Source of the DNA: Tabrizicola flagellatus
GTDB taxonomy: Bacteria; Pseudomonadota; Alphaproteobacteria; Rhodobacterales; Rhodobacteraceae
Direction of reading: 5' to 3'
NCBI RefSeq assembly: GCF_008271465.1
Contig: NZ_VMDU01000008.1
Location: 1 to 64,000 of the forward strand
Length of the DNA: 64,000 bases
Position numbers and translations under genes: made by a program. Shown here piece after piece: positions 54,878 through 63,204 of this stretch (the stretch's first letter is position 1; each line of letters starts with the position of its first letter). The notes under the pieces were generated by a model. The model had not been told where the DNA came from. It made no database searches and saw only the letters and a list, made by a program, of their open reading frames with translations.

Positions 54878-55199
54878 GTAGATCAGTTTCCTTTTCATCT
54901 GTTTCACTGGCCAGACGGTTGGCTCCGCCGGTCTTGGCCCCGAACGAAAAAATCCTTCCGTCCGGCAAACCGGCGGCTGGACGTCCATTCGGGATGGGCG
55001 CGCTATAGTTGGAAATCCGCGCCGGGGCAAGGGAAAGCCTGACCTGGCGCCTCAGCCGGCGCCGTCCGGCCCGGATGACGGCGGATCGTCGCCGCCGCCT
55101 CGCCCGGACGGAAAGAGAAACGCCACCCCGTCAGCCTCCTGCCTTTGCCGTTCGGCGCCGGACTGCCGCATCCCCCCGCGCCTGCAAACCCGGGCTGCC
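54878..55199. other. 322-base intergenic region (rpsA leader to cmk)
   Basis: Contains the predicted rpsA promoter (55002-55030) and about 120 bases of rpsA leader, then a GC-rich spacer before the cmk stop. No gene or recognised leader structure was seen. Confidence 0.5.
55002..55030 (-). promoter_or_regulatory. Likely rpsA promoter
   Basis: On the minus strand TTGCCC (55025-55030), 17 bases and TATAGC (55002-55007). Transcription would start near 54994, giving a leader of about 120 bases. Confidence 0.5.
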
Positions 55200-55790
55200 T
55201 CAGCGCGGCGGCAGCCGGTCCGCCACGACCGCGCAGGCCGCGGCCACGGCCTCGTCGATCCCCATGGCGCTGGTGTCGATCAGCACGGCATCCGCCGCCG
55301 GTTTCAGCGGAGCATCCGCCCGGCCCATGTCGCGGGCATCACGTTCCTTCACCTCGGCCAGGACGCGCGCCTCGTCGCCCCCGACCTCGAGCCAGCGGCG
55401 ATGCGCGCGGACCTCCGGGCTGGCGGTGACGTAGAGTTTCACCTCGGCCTCGGGGCAGATCACCGTGCCGATGTCACGGCCGTCGAGGACCGCCCCGCCC
55501 TCGGCCCTTGCGAAGCGGCGCTGGAAGTCGAGCAGCGCCGCGCGCACCTCGGGAATTGCAGCGACCCGGCTGGCGGCCTGCCCGGCCTGAAGCGTGCGCA
55601 GGTCGTCGCGGGCAAGGTCCTCGGGACGCAGCGCGCGCGCGGCGGCGACGGGATCGCCGCCGATGACGCCGACCGCGCGATAGAGGAGGCCCGTGTCGAG
55701 GTGCCGGAATCCGAAGCGGTCCGCCACGGCACGGCCGATCGTGCCCTTGCCGGCCGCCGCCGGCCCGTCGATTGCCACCGTGAAGATCAT
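55200..55790 (-). CDS. cmk: Cytidylate kinase
   Basis: A 196-residue CMP kinase. The P-loop is GPAAAGKGT at residues 9-17 ([19 protein letters not shown]), LDTGLLYRA is the nucleoside site, and [24 protein letters not shown] is the family block. It phosphorylates CMP/dCMP with ATP. The start 55790 gives this N-terminus with GGGAAAG upstream; a longer frame back to 55856 only translates the dispersed repeat. aroA, which precedes cmk in many relatives, is not adjacent here. Confidence 0.95.
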   Translation of the reverse strand: MIFTVAIDGPAAAGKGTIGRAVADRFGFRHLDTGLLYRAVGVIGGDPVAAARALRPEDLARDDLRTLQAGQAASRVAAIPEVRAALLDFQRRFARAEGGAVLDGRDIGTVICPEAEVKLYVTASPEVRAHRRWLEVGGDEARVLAEVKERDARDMGRADAPLKPAADAVLIDTSAMGIDEAVAAACAVVADRLPPR

Positions 55791-55825
55791 CTTTCCCGTC
55801 CCTGCGCCCCTGTCCGGCGGCGGAT

Positions 55826-55857
55826 GCCTCCGGCGGGAGTATTTCGAAAAGGGCAAG
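55826..55857 (+). repeat. Dispersed GGGAGTATTT repeat, copy 4 (short form)
   Basis: GCCTCCGGCGGGAGTATTT, then CGAAAAGGGCAAG, nearly identical to the copy at 28772. It lies just upstream of cmk, at the point where the usual aroA neighbour is missing. Confidence 0.75.
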
Positions 55858-55969
55858 CCGAAAAGAGGTTTCGCACGCAGCAGGCGGCAAGACAGGCCCG
55901 ACGGTTTTCAAGCCGTTGATATCATTATCCGGAATCGGACGCCCGGCGGGGTTATCCGCAGTTTGCCGC

Positions 55970-55998
55970 TTGGAATCGAAGGCGGTTTCGCCTATGTT
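55970..55998 (+). promoter_or_regulatory. Possible promoter of the second csp gene
   Basis: TTGGAA (55970-55975), 17 bases, TATGTT (55993-55998). The implied mRNA leader is about 115 bases, as usual for cold-shock mRNAs. Confidence 0.4.
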
Positions 55999-56120
55999 CG
56001 GCCTGCGACGTTATCTTTTCGACCACTGTCTCCGACCATCGGCCACAGCAATCGACTACAGCTGACGGGGCCAAGCCGCCGCACTTCCGCGGGCGGGCAT
56101 ACTAGACAGGAGACTTCACG

Positions 56121-56327
56121 ATGGCCAAGGGCACCGTGAAATGGTTCAATGAAACCAAAGGCTACGGCTTCATTGCCCCGGAAGGCGGCAAGAAGGACGT
56201 GTTCGTGCACATCACCGCGCTGGAACGCGCCGGGCTGCGCAGCCTGAAGGACGGCCAGCCGGTCACCTTCGATATCGAAGCCGGCCGCGACGGGCGCGAA
56301 TCCGCGACCAACCTGGCTCTCGCCTGA
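56121..56327 (+). CDS. Cold-shock protein (CSD family), second copy
   Basis: A 68-residue cold-shock domain protein (MAKGTVKWFNETKGYGFIAP, RNP1 KGYGFI; DVFVHI RNP2). It differs from the copy at 4782 at 13 of 68 positions; the changes are mostly at the edges of the barrel and include F15Y in RNP1. AGGAG precedes the ATG. A GC-rich hairpin follows the stop. Confidence 0.96.
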   Translation: MAKGTVKWFNETKGYGFIAPEGGKKDVFVHITALERAGLRSLKDGQPVTFDIEAGRDGRESATNLALA

Positions 56328-56337
56328 GCCGATCGTT

Positions 56338-56359
56338 CGGGGGCGGTCCGCCGCCCCCG
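56338..56359. terminator. Hairpin after the second csp gene
   Basis: CGGGGGCGG, loop TCCG, CCGCCCCCG: a perfect 9-bp stem between the csp stop and the stop of the convergent gene at 56368. No T run. Confidence 0.6.
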
Positions 56360-56367
56360 GCACCCCG

Positions 56368-56799
56368 TCAGTTCATGGTGACGGCCGCCCGGTCCCGCAG
56401 GACATGGTCGAAGCCGATGCGGAAACTCGCATCCGAGACGTCGTCGGGCAGGCAGACCGCGGTGCGGCGCCCCAAGGGATAGACCGGCACGTCGAAATCC
56501 CGGCTGACGAGCATCACCCGCATCTTCGCATCGCCCGCGATCAGCGCCGAGATCGCCTGTTCGGCCCCGGCAATCCCGCCGAATCCGTCGCAGTCCATCA
56601 CGAAGAGATCGTAGCCGAACCGATCGTTCAGGATCCCGGCCACCGCATCCTCCAGCACGTTCGCGACATCGACCTGGCTGCCATAGCCGGCTAGGCGCTG
56701 CGCTGTGGGGCTGTCGCTCTGATCCGTCAGCAGCATCACCCTGACACCCAGGGTGTGCGAGGCGATGTTCTGGCGGTTGGTCTGGATGAAAGTCTGCAC
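56368..56799 (-). CDS. Hypothetical protein, receiver-like
   Basis: A 143-residue soluble protein. It has an alternating strand-helix pattern: VRVMLLTDQSDSPTAQRLAGYG, then a strand with VDVANVLEDA, YDLFVMDCDGFGG (an Asp-containing strand like a receiver phosphoacceptor site) and MRVMLVSRDFDVPVYPLG. This suggests a degenerate CheY-like fold, but the key residues are not clearly conserved. The start GTG 56799 is chosen because GGAGGA ends 6 bases upstream; ATG 56832 lacks this. No partner kinase is nearby. Confidence 0.6.
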   Translation of the reverse strand: MQTFIQTNRQNIASHTLGVRVMLLTDQSDSPTAQRLAGYGSQVDVANVLEDAVAGILNDRFGYDLFVMDCDGFGGIAGAEQAISALIAGDAKMRVMLVSRDFDVPVYPLGRRTAVCLPDDVSDASFRIGFDHVLRDRAAVTMN

Positions 56800-57059
56800 G
56801 CGCACTCCTCCAATATCCCTTGCCAGTGACATCAACAATGCGGAGAGCTTTTGCCGGAATAAAGGAAAGTTGCAGGAAAATCCCCGTTAACCTGCCACAT
56901 TCAAGCCAGAGTTGCCCTCCGCGGCCCTCTGCTGCACTTCCTGGTTGAGAACCGGGTCCGTCCAGTAGCTGTGATCCGGACACTCAGTCTGTTAACCTAT
57001 TTCGCGGGGAAAAGCAGCCCTTTGTCTGCTGAAGGTCCGATTCGCGGCGAGGGGACGTC

Positions 57060-57806
57060 ATGAACCGTCACATCAACCTGACACATATCGATCTGCGGCA
57101 GGATCTGGCGGCCGCGTTCCGCTGGGCGGTGCGGCTGAACCTGCACGAGGCGGTGGCCAATCATTTCTCGCTGGCGGTGAACCCGGAGGGCACGCGGTTC
57201 CTGATCAATCCGAACGGGCGGCATTTCAGTCGGATCACCGCCTCGTCCCTGGTCGAGATCGACGCGAACGACCCCGCGACCATGCGTCGCCCTGACGCCC
57301 CCGACCCGACCGCCTGGGGCCTGCACGGCGCGATCCACCGTGCCTGCCCCCACGCGGTCTGCGTGATGCATGTCCATTCCGCCCATGCCACGGTCCTGGC
57401 CAGCCTCGCCGATTCGCGCTTGCCGGCGATCGACCAGAACACCGCGATGTTCCACAACCGGCATGTGGTGGATGACCATTACGGCGGCATGGCCTTCGAG
57501 GCCGAGGGCGAACGCTGCGCGCGGCTTCTGGCAGACCCGAAGATCACCGCCATGGTGATGGGCAACCACGGCGTCCTGGTGATCGGGCGGACCGTGGCCG
57601 AGGCCTTCAACCGGCTCTACTATTTCGAGCGTGCGGCCGAGACCTACATCCGGGCGCTGCAGACGGGGCGCCCCCTGCGCATCCTGCCCGAGGAGATCGC
57701 CGAGAAGACCGCCCGGGAATGGGAGGACTATCCGGGCTTCGCCGCGGCGCATCTGCGCGAGCTGCGGGCGATCCTCGACGCCGAGGATCCCGGCTACGCC
57801 GACTAG
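57060..57806 (+). CDS. Class II aldolase/adducin family protein
   Basis: A 248-residue protein of the class II aldolase fold. The zinc-binding histidines are His104 and His106 in CVMHVHSAHATVL, with a further His in MVMGNHGVLVIG; NHFSLAVNPEG and FLINPNGRHFSRITASSLVEID are the family signature blocks, and YYFERAAETYIRALQTG near the end. Members cleave or isomerise sugar phosphates such as fuculose-1-P; the substrate is not known here. GAGGGGA precedes the ATG. A palindrome follows 13 bases after the stop. Confidence 0.86.
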   Translation: MNRHINLTHIDLRQDLAAAFRWAVRLNLHEAVANHFSLAVNPEGTRFLINPNGRHFSRITASSLVEIDANDPATMRRPDAPDPTAWGLHGAIHRACPHAVCVMHVHSAHATVLASLADSRLPAIDQNTAMFHNRHVVDDHYGGMAFEAEGERCARLLADPKITAMVMGNHGVLVIGRTVAEAFNRLYYFERAAETYIRALQTGRPLRILPEEIAEKTAREWEDYPGFAAAHLRELRAILDAEDPGYAD

Positions 57807-57818
57807 CGGGGCGGGGAA

Positions 57819-57849
57819 GCCCAAGATTTTTCGCCGAAAAATCTTGGGC
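57819..57849. repeat. A/T-stem palindrome, copy 3
   Basis: GCCCAAGATTTTTC, loop GCC, GAAAAATCTTGGGC: a perfect 14-bp stem. It lies between two same-strand genes (aldolase and HIG1 protein) and has no T run after it. Confidence 0.78.
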
Positions 57850-57922
57850 CGGGCGACGGCGGAATTTTCGGCTTCGCTTTTGGGTCTCGCTGGCCTAGAT
57901 CACCGCAAAAGGGAGTGCGCCC

Positions 57923-58126
57923 ATGCTGTCCGATCCGCTGTTCATCTTCGCCGCCGTGGCCTGTTTCGTGGTGCTCGGCATCCTGTTGTTCGGGATCGGC
58001 ACCTTCGCCCGGGGCGGCGAGTTCAACAAGCGCAACGCCAACCGCATCATGCGCTGGCGGCTGGGGGTGCAGTTCGTGGCGGTGGTGGCCATCGTCGCCT
58101 TCGCCTGGCTCCGCGCGAGGGCCTGA
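57923..58126 (+). CDS. Small HIG1-like two-helix membrane protein
   Basis: A 67-residue protein with two hydrophobic segments (LFIFAAVACFVVLGILLFGIG and WRLGVQFVAVVAIVAFAWL) separated by RGGEFNKRNANRIMRWR, a HIG1-type (hypoxia-induced gene 1) layout. HIG1 proteins stabilise cytochrome oxidase assembly in mitochondria; bacterial members are less studied. GGGAG precedes the ATG. It ends 2 bases before the cobalamin adenosyltransferase, with which it is commonly paired in Rhodobacteraceae. Confidence 0.78.
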   Translation: MLSDPLFIFAAVACFVVLGILLFGIGTFARGGEFNKRNANRIMRWRLGVQFVAVVAIVAFAWLRARA

Positions 58127-58128
58127 GC

Positions 58129-58701
58129 ATGGTCGTCCTGTCGAAGATCTACACCAAGACCGGCGATGCCGGCGAAACCGCCCTGGGCAACGGCGCACGG
58201 GTCGCCAAGCATTCGCTGCGCGTCTCGGCCTATGGCACGGTGGACGAGACCAATGCCACGGTGGGCCTCGCGCGGCTGCATGCCAGCGGCGAGATGGCCG
58301 AGGCGCTGACGCGGATCTCGAACGATCTTTTCGACCTTGGCGCCGATCTCTGCACGCCCGACCGGCATCTGGACGCGACCCTGTCCTACACGCCCCTGCG
58401 GATGATCGAGGGACAGGTCACCCGGCTGGAACGCGAGATCGACGCGATGAACGACCGCCTGACGCCGTTGCGCAGCTTCATCCTGCCGGGCGGATCGGTG
58501 CTGGCGGCGCAGCTGCACCTGTGCCGCACCGTCTGCCGCCGGGCCGAGCGCCTGGTGGTCGAACTCGCCACGATGGAGGACGTGAACCCCGAAGCGGTGC
58601 GCTATCTCAACCGCCTGTCGGATTGGTTCTTCGTCGCCGGGCGCATCGCCAACGACGACGGCAAGGCCGATGTGCTCTGGGTACCGGGCCTGACCCGCTG
58701 A
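58129..58701 (+). CDS. cobO: Cob(I)alamin adenosyltransferase, PduO type
   Basis: A 190-residue enzyme of the PduO class: SKIYTKTGDAGETALGNGARVAK (residues 5-27), then SAYGTVDETNATVGLA and LNRLSDWFFVAGR, which are the ATP- and corrinoid-binding blocks. It transfers the 5'-deoxyadenosyl group to Co(I)-corrinoid to make adenosylcobalamin. The gene symbol is uncertain (PduO-type ATR). It is preceded by a HIG1-like gene and followed by a palindromic hairpin and etfBA. Confidence 0.92.
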   Translation: MVVLSKIYTKTGDAGETALGNGARVAKHSLRVSAYGTVDETNATVGLARLHASGEMAEALTRISNDLFDLGADLCTPDRHLDATLSYTPLRMIEGQVTRLEREIDAMNDRLTPLRSFILPGGSVLAAQLHLCRTVCRRAERLVVELATMEDVNPEAVRYLNRLSDWFFVAGRIANDDGKADVLWVPGLTR

Positions 58702-58715
58702 TCCGCCGGGCGCGG

Positions 58716-58744
58716 GCCAAAATTCTTCGGCGAAGAATTTTGGC
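58716..58744. repeat. A/T-stem palindrome, copy 4
   Basis: GCCAAAATTCTTC, loop GGC, GAAGAATTTTGGC: a perfect 13-bp stem 14 bases after the adenosyltransferase stop and upstream of etfB. Confidence 0.78.
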
Positions 58745-58859
58745 GGTCGGCGCGGCGCTGATCGCCCCGGACGATCAAAACGCGGCGTCGCGTCGCGCCA
58801 ACCTGTCGCATTTGCTCTGTTGCGAAGCCCGTCCTTCCGGTAACAGGCGGGCAGCGGCT

Positions 58860-58880
58860 TGCGCGCCCCAGGGGCGCGCA
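58860..58880 (+). promoter_or_regulatory. Perfect inverted repeat upstream of etfB
   Basis: TGCGCGCCCC, A, GGGGCGCGCA: 10-bp arms around a single base, ending 19 bases before the etfB ATG and just ahead of the GGGAG site. It could be an operator or an mRNA hairpin near the ribosome-binding site. Confidence 0.5.
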
Positions 58881-58899
58881 TCGGATAGGGAGTGCGGCC

Positions 58900-59661
58900 A
58901 TGAAGGTATTGGTCCCGGTCAAGCGGGTGATCGACTACAACGTCAAGGTGCGGGTCAAGGCGGACGGCTCGGGGGTTGACCTCGCCAACGTCAAGATGAG
59001 CATGAACCCCTTCGACGAGATCGCGGTGGAAGAGGCGATCCGCCTGAAGGAGAAGGGCGTGGCGACCGAGGTCGTCGTCGTCTCGATCGGCGTCAAGCAG
59101 GCGCAGGAAACGCTGCGCAACGCGCTGGCCATGGGGGCGGACCGCGCCATCCTGATCGAGGCCGCAACGGATGTGCATACCGACATCGAGCCCCTGGCCG
59201 TGGCCAAGCTCCTGGCCGCCGTGGTGAAGGAAGAGGCGCCGGGTCTGGTGCTTTGCGGCAAGCAGGCCATCGACAACGACATGAACGCCACCGGCCAGAT
59301 GCTGGCCGCTCTGCTGGGCTGGAGCCAGGCGACCTTCGCCAGCGAGATCGCCATCGAGGGCGACAGCGCCAAGGTCACCCGGGAAGTGGACGGCGGTCTG
59401 CAGACCATCGCGGTGAAGATGCCGACGATCATCACCGTCGACCTGCGCCTGAACGAGCCGCGCTATGCGAGCCTGCCGAACATCATGAAGGCCAAGGCCA
59501 AGCCGCTGGCCACCAAGACCCCGGCCGATTACGGCGTGGATGTCTCGCCGCGGCTGTCGGTGGTCAAGACCGTGGAGCCTGCGGGTCGCAAGGCGGGCGT
59601 GAAGGTCGGTTCGGTGGCCGAACTGATCCAGAAACTGAAAGACGAAGCGGGGGTGATCTGA
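58900..59661 (+). CDS. etfB: Electron transfer flavoprotein beta subunit
   Basis: A 253-residue EtfB with the family start [19 protein letters not shown] and the adenine-nucleotide region [26 protein letters not shown]. The signature [24 protein letters not shown] binds partner dehydrogenases through its recognition loop. ETF carries electrons from acyl-CoA and other dehydrogenases to ETF-ubiquinone oxidoreductase. etfA starts 1 base after its stop. Confidence 0.96.
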   Translation: MKVLVPVKRVIDYNVKVRVKADGSGVDLANVKMSMNPFDEIAVEEAIRLKEKGVATEVVVVSIGVKQAQETLRNALAMGADRAILIEAATDVHTDIEPLAVAKLLAAVVKEEAPGLVLCGKQAIDNDMNATGQMLAALLGWSQATFASEIAIEGDSAKVTREVDGGLQTIAVKMPTIITVDLRLNEPRYASLPNIMKAKAKPLATKTPADYGVDVSPRLSVVKTVEPAGRKAGVKVGSVAELIQKLKDEAGVI

Positions 59662-59662
59662 G

Positions 59663-60589
59663 ATGGCCGTTCTTCTTCTTGCCGATGTGGTCGATGGCAA
59701 ACTGGCGACCGATCAGGTGGCCAAGGCACTGACCGCGGTGAAATCGCTGGGCCCGGTGACGGTGCTGGTTGCCGGCCCCGATGCCGGTGCGGCAGCGACC
59801 GAGGCCGCGACGCTGGACGGCGTGGCCAAGGTGCTCCTGGCCGAGGACGGGGCCTATGCGCATGGCCTGTCGGAGCCGACCGCAGCGCTGATCGTGTCGC
59901 TGGCGGGCGATTACGAGCATATCGTCGCTGCCTCGGGTGCCCTGTCGAAATCGGTGCTGCCGCGCGTGGCGGCGCTCCTCGACGTGATGGTGATCTCGGA
60001 AGTGCTGGCCGTGCATGACGCCGCGACCTTCGACCGTCCGATCTATGCCGGCAACGCGATCCAGACGGTCAGGACCTCGGACGCGAAGAAGGTCATGACC
60101 ATCCGCACTGCGACCTTCGATGCCGCAGGCAAGGGCGGCAACGCACCGGTCGAGAAGGTCTCGGCCAGCGTGGACGGCAGCCTCTCGGCCTGGGTCGAGG
60201 ACAAGGTGGCCTCGTCGGACCGCCCCGAGCTGACCTCGGCCGGGATCGTGGTCTCGGGCGGGCGCGGCGTGGGGTCGAAGGAAAGCTTCGACCTGATCGA
60301 GAAGCTGGCCGACAAGCTGAACGCCGCGGTCGGCGCCTCACGCGCTGCCGTTGACAGCGGCTATGCGCCGAACGACTGGCAGGTCGGCCAGACCGGCAAG
60401 GTCGTGGCGCCGGATCTTTACGTCGCGGTCGGCATCTCGGGTGCGATCCAGCACCTTGCCGGGATGAAGGATTCCAAGGTCATCGTCGCGATCAACAAGG
60501 ACGAAGAGGCGCCGATCTTCCAGGTCGCCGACTACGGCCTGGTCGCCGACCTGTTCACCGCCGTGCCGGAGATGATCGAAAAGCTCTGA
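59663..60589 (+). CDS. etfA: Electron transfer flavoprotein alpha subunit
   Basis: A 308-residue EtfA. The C-terminal FAD-binding domain is clear: [63 protein letters not shown] and [28 protein letters not shown]. It pairs with EtfB as a soluble heterodimer. It is followed by a strong bidirectional terminator. A short-chain 3-hydroxyacyl-CoA dehydrogenase gene lies 1 kb downstream, fitting a fatty-acid/PHB oxidation neighbourhood. Confidence 0.96.
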   Translation: MAVLLLADVVDGKLATDQVAKALTAVKSLGPVTVLVAGPDAGAAATEAATLDGVAKVLLAEDGAYAHGLSEPTAALIVSLAGDYEHIVAASGALSKSVLPRVAALLDVMVISEVLAVHDAATFDRPIYAGNAIQTVRTSDAKKVMTIRTATFDAAGKGGNAPVEKVSASVDGSLSAWVEDKVASSDRPELTSAGIVVSGGRGVGSKESFDLIEKLADKLNAAVGASRAAVDSGYAPNDWQVGQTGKVVAPDLYVAVGISGAIQHLAGMKDSKVIVAINKDEEAPIFQVADYGLVADLFTAVPEMIEKL

Positions 60590-60614
60590 CGCCGTGCGAC
60601 GGCTGTCGCCTGGC

Positions 60615-60642
60615 AAAGGGCCGCCCGCCCGGGCGGCCCTTT
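60615..60642. terminator. Bidirectional terminator between etfA and DUF6473 genes
   Basis: AAAGGGCCGCCC, loop GCCC, GGGCGGCCCTTT: a perfect 12-bp stem 25 bases after the etfA stop; the convergent gene's stop codon directly abuts it at 60643. Confidence 0.82.
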
Positions 60643-61476
60643 CTACATCAGTTCCGCGACCTTTGGCACCAGCCGCGCCGCCACCTCCGCATGGACTGCC
60701 GCGCCCGGCAGGCAGGCGGCCTGGGCGGCCTCGGTCTCGGGGTAGATCATGTCCAGCCGGGCCATCGTGCGCGCCTGCGGGCTGGAGACAAGCTCGACGA
60801 TCCCCGATACCTCGCCGGCCAGCACCTCGACCAGGGCCCGGTCGATCGAAACGGGGGCCCGGTCCGGCCAGCCGGCGCGGGACGGCAGCGCGGGTTCGGT
60901 CAGCCAGAGCAGGAGTCGCCGCTCGGGCAACCGGGCCAGCAGCAGGCGCATCCGGTCGACCCAGGTCCGGCGCAGCGCCTCGCTCACCACGGAACAGCGC
61001 ATAGGGTCGGCGCGGTGCAGTACCGACAGCAGATGGCGGGTGAAATGGATCTCGGCGAAATCCACCTCGGGGAACAGGGCACGAAGCGCAGGCGTCGCGG
61101 CCACGAACCGGTCATTGCGCCGGGCATGGACAGTGTAGAAGGGGTTCGACAGCGCCTCGGCCCCCGTCACCTGGACCACCGCCACCCGGGCGCGCGCAGC
61201 CACGTCGAGCGCGGCGGGGTCCGACAGGTAGAAATCCGGCCCGGCATTCTGCCCTGCCAGGTTGACGACCGCCCGCCCCAGCCCGGCTTCGACCAGCGCC
61301 GGCCAGGGCTGCGCAACATATTTGCCAAAGCTTTCCGATCCGCCCAGCACCGCCACATAGGGCTGCGACAGATCGCGCGCCGGTCCCCGGAACAGCGCAC
61401 GCGACGCGCCATAGCGGCACGGAGAATAGTCGAGCGCCCGCGCGCCCGCATCGAGATGCAGCATCACACCACCCAT
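60643..61476 (-). CDS. DUF6473 family protein
   Basis: A 277-residue protein of the DUF6473 family found in Rhodobacteraceae: [77 protein letters not shown] and [19 protein letters not shown] are the conserved blocks. The GGSESFGK and NLAGQNAG motifs look like an SGNH-hydrolase/sulfotransferase-neighbour fold, but no activity is established. Start ATG 61476; ATG 61464 (MLHLDAG) is also possible. No signal peptide. Confidence 0.78.
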   Translation of the reverse strand: MGGVMLHLDAGARALDYSPCRYGASRALFRGPARDLSQPYVAVLGGSESFGKYVAQPWPALVEAGLGRAVVNLAGQNAGPDFYLSDPAALDVAARARVAVVQVTGAEALSNPFYTVHARRNDRFVAATPALRALFPEVDFAEIHFTRHLLSVLHRADPMRCSVVSEALRRTWVDRMRLLLARLPERRLLLWLTEPALPSRAGWPDRAPVSIDRALVEVLAGEVSGIVELVSSPQARTMARLDMIYPETEAAQAACLPGAAVHAEVAARLVPKVAELM

Positions 61477-61623
61477 TTGCAGTCACCCGGAAGGCACTGT
61501 GGCGGAGGCTGGTTGCCGAATGGCTAAAATCGGGCGATTGCGTAAAAGCCGGTGCATTTTCCCCCGGCTTGCGCGGGCCGGACGGGGCGGGCATAAGCGG
61601 GACGTCAGACGGAGGTTGCGGCG

Positions 61624-62499
61624 ATGGAGATCAAGCGGGTGGGCGTCGTGGGCGCCGGGCAGATGGGCAACGGGATCGCCCATGTCTTCGCGCTTGCAGG
61701 CTACGACGTGCTTCTGACCGACGTCTCCGAGGACAGCCTGACCAAGGCGCTCGCCACCATCGAGAAGAACATCGACCGCCAGGTCGCGCGCGGCAAGGTG
61801 CTGCCTGCCGACAAGCGCGCCGCGCTGGAGCGGATCAAGACCACGCTGAAGCTGGCCGACCTTGGCCAGTGCGACCTGATCATCGAGGCCGCGACGGAAC
61901 GCGAGACGGTGAAGCAGGCAATCTTCGAGGACCTTGTGCCGCATCTGAAGCCCACCACGATCCTGACCTCGAACACCTCGTCCATTTCCATCACGCGGCT
62001 GGCCAGCCGCACCGACCGGCCGGAAAGGTTCATGGGCTTCCACTTCATGAACCCCGTGCCGGTGATGCAGCTGGTGGAGCTGATCCGGGGGATCGCCACC
62101 GACCAGGAGACCTGGGAGACGCTGCACGAGGTGGTGAGGAAGCTCGGCAAGACCGCTTCCAGTTCCGAGGATTTCCCGGGCTTCATCGTCAACCGCATCC
62201 TGATGCCGATGATCAACGAGGCGGTCTATACGCTGTACGAAGGCGTGGGCTCGGTGCAGTCGATCGACCAGTCGCTGAAGCTGGGCGCCAATCACCCGAT
62301 GGGGCCGCTGGAGCTGGCGGATTTCATCGGGCTGGACACCTGCCTGTCGATCATGAACGTGCTGCACGAGGGGCTGGCGGATACGAAGTACCGGCCTTGC
62401 CCGCTGCTGACGAAATACGTCGAGGCCGGGTGGCTGGGCCGGAAGACGCAGCGGGGGTTCTACGACTACCGGGGCGAAGTGCCGGTGCCGACGCGGTGA
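61624..62499 (+). CDS. 3-hydroxybutyryl-CoA dehydrogenase
   Basis: A 291-residue short-type 3-hydroxyacyl-CoA dehydrogenase. The NAD-binding motif GAGQMGNG is at residues 10-17, IIEAATERETVKQAIFEDL follows, the catalytic His lies in RFMGFHFMNPVPVMQLVE, and NHPMGPLELADFIGLDTCLSIMNVLHE closes the domain. It oxidises 3-hydroxybutyryl-CoA (butanoate/PHB metabolism), its electrons passing through etfBA nearby. GGAGG precedes the ATG. Confidence 0.94.
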   Translation: MEIKRVGVVGAGQMGNGIAHVFALAGYDVLLTDVSEDSLTKALATIEKNIDRQVARGKVLPADKRAALERIKTTLKLADLGQCDLIIEAATERETVKQAIFEDLVPHLKPTTILTSNTSSISITRLASRTDRPERFMGFHFMNPVPVMQLVELIRGIATDQETWETLHEVVRKLGKTASSSEDFPGFIVNRILMPMINEAVYTLYEGVGSVQSIDQSLKLGANHPMGPLELADFIGLDTCLSIMNVLHEGLADTKYRPCPLLTKYVEAGWLGRKTQRGFYDYRGEVPVPTR

Positions 62500-62553
62500 C
62501 GGTCCTTGGGTGAAGGCAGCGCCTCGGGAGTCCGGCGGCCTTGCTTAGCAGGC

Positions 62554-63172
62554 ATGGTCATGCGAATGCCCGGCTACATTGCCGTTCTTTGCCTTGCCAC
62601 GACAGCGTATCTGATCCTGACCAGGGCAACAGTGGTGTATCGTGTCGATGGCTGGTGCCTTTCCTACCAGCGTGATGCCGTCACCCTTGCTACCGAGAAC
62701 TCAGCGTCCAACCGCCCGATGCCGTTCTTCCTGGTGCCTTCAGACGTTCCGAGATCCAGCATTCTTGATGGGCCGGATGCAACCGGATGGACCGTCCGCT
62801 ATTGGAAGCGGAACATGTCAGGCTTTCCTAGAAATCGGGATGAGAGCTGTGGAACGCCAGATCCCGGAATCGGTGTTGTTCGATTTCCTCCAAGGACTTC
62901 CGGCGAAGACGGCAGACCGGCGATCTGCCCCGGGGTTGACAGCCGCCGAACTCCTGTTGCCCGATGCGTCAGACCCGCTTGCGTCCCGTGTCCGGATCAC
63001 CTGCTCCGTCAATCCGAGGGTGCCGAACTGCCTGATGGTAGACCTCATGCCGAATGGGTGGCAGGCCAACATCAGCTTGCCAAAGACCCATGTGGCCCGT
63101 TGGCGGGATGCAAGCGCGGACGCGCGTGCCTTTCTTGATAGCCACCTGACCGACTGTTCAACGAGCAATTAG
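62554..63172 (+). pseudogene. Probable frameshifted gene for a small exported or membrane protein
   Basis: The plausible coding signal changes frame. The first part (62554 to about 62840) encodes MVMRMPGYIAVLCLATTAYL.. with an N-terminal hydrophobic segment and then RVDGWCLSYQRDAVTLATEN. The second part, one frame further on (to the TAG at 63172), encodes QIPESVLFDFLQGLPAK, then SRVRITCSVNPRVPNCLMVDL and DARAFLDSHLTDC, ending with paired cysteines like a small secreted protein. Together they would form one protein of about 200 residues interrupted by a net +1 shift. Base composition is less GC-rich than nearby. No family recognised; a sequencing indel is also possible. Confidence 0.45.
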
Positions 63173-63204
63173 CTGTTGCGAGGGCGATCCAGACAGTGTG
63201 ATCG

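Larger units (their letters stand above)
55791..56120. other. 330-base divergent intergenic region with csp leader
   Basis: Between divergent cmk and the second cold-shock gene. It contains the GGGAGTATTT repeat (55826-55857), a possible csp promoter (55970-55998) and a leader of about 115 bases before the csp ATG. Confidence 0.5.

Noticed and set aside
55791-55856. An N-terminal extension of cmk reading [17 protein letters not shown]
   Set aside because: This stretch translates the dispersed GGGAGTATTT repeat; the conserved CMP kinase start [17 protein letters not shown] begins at 55790 with its own ribosome-binding site.
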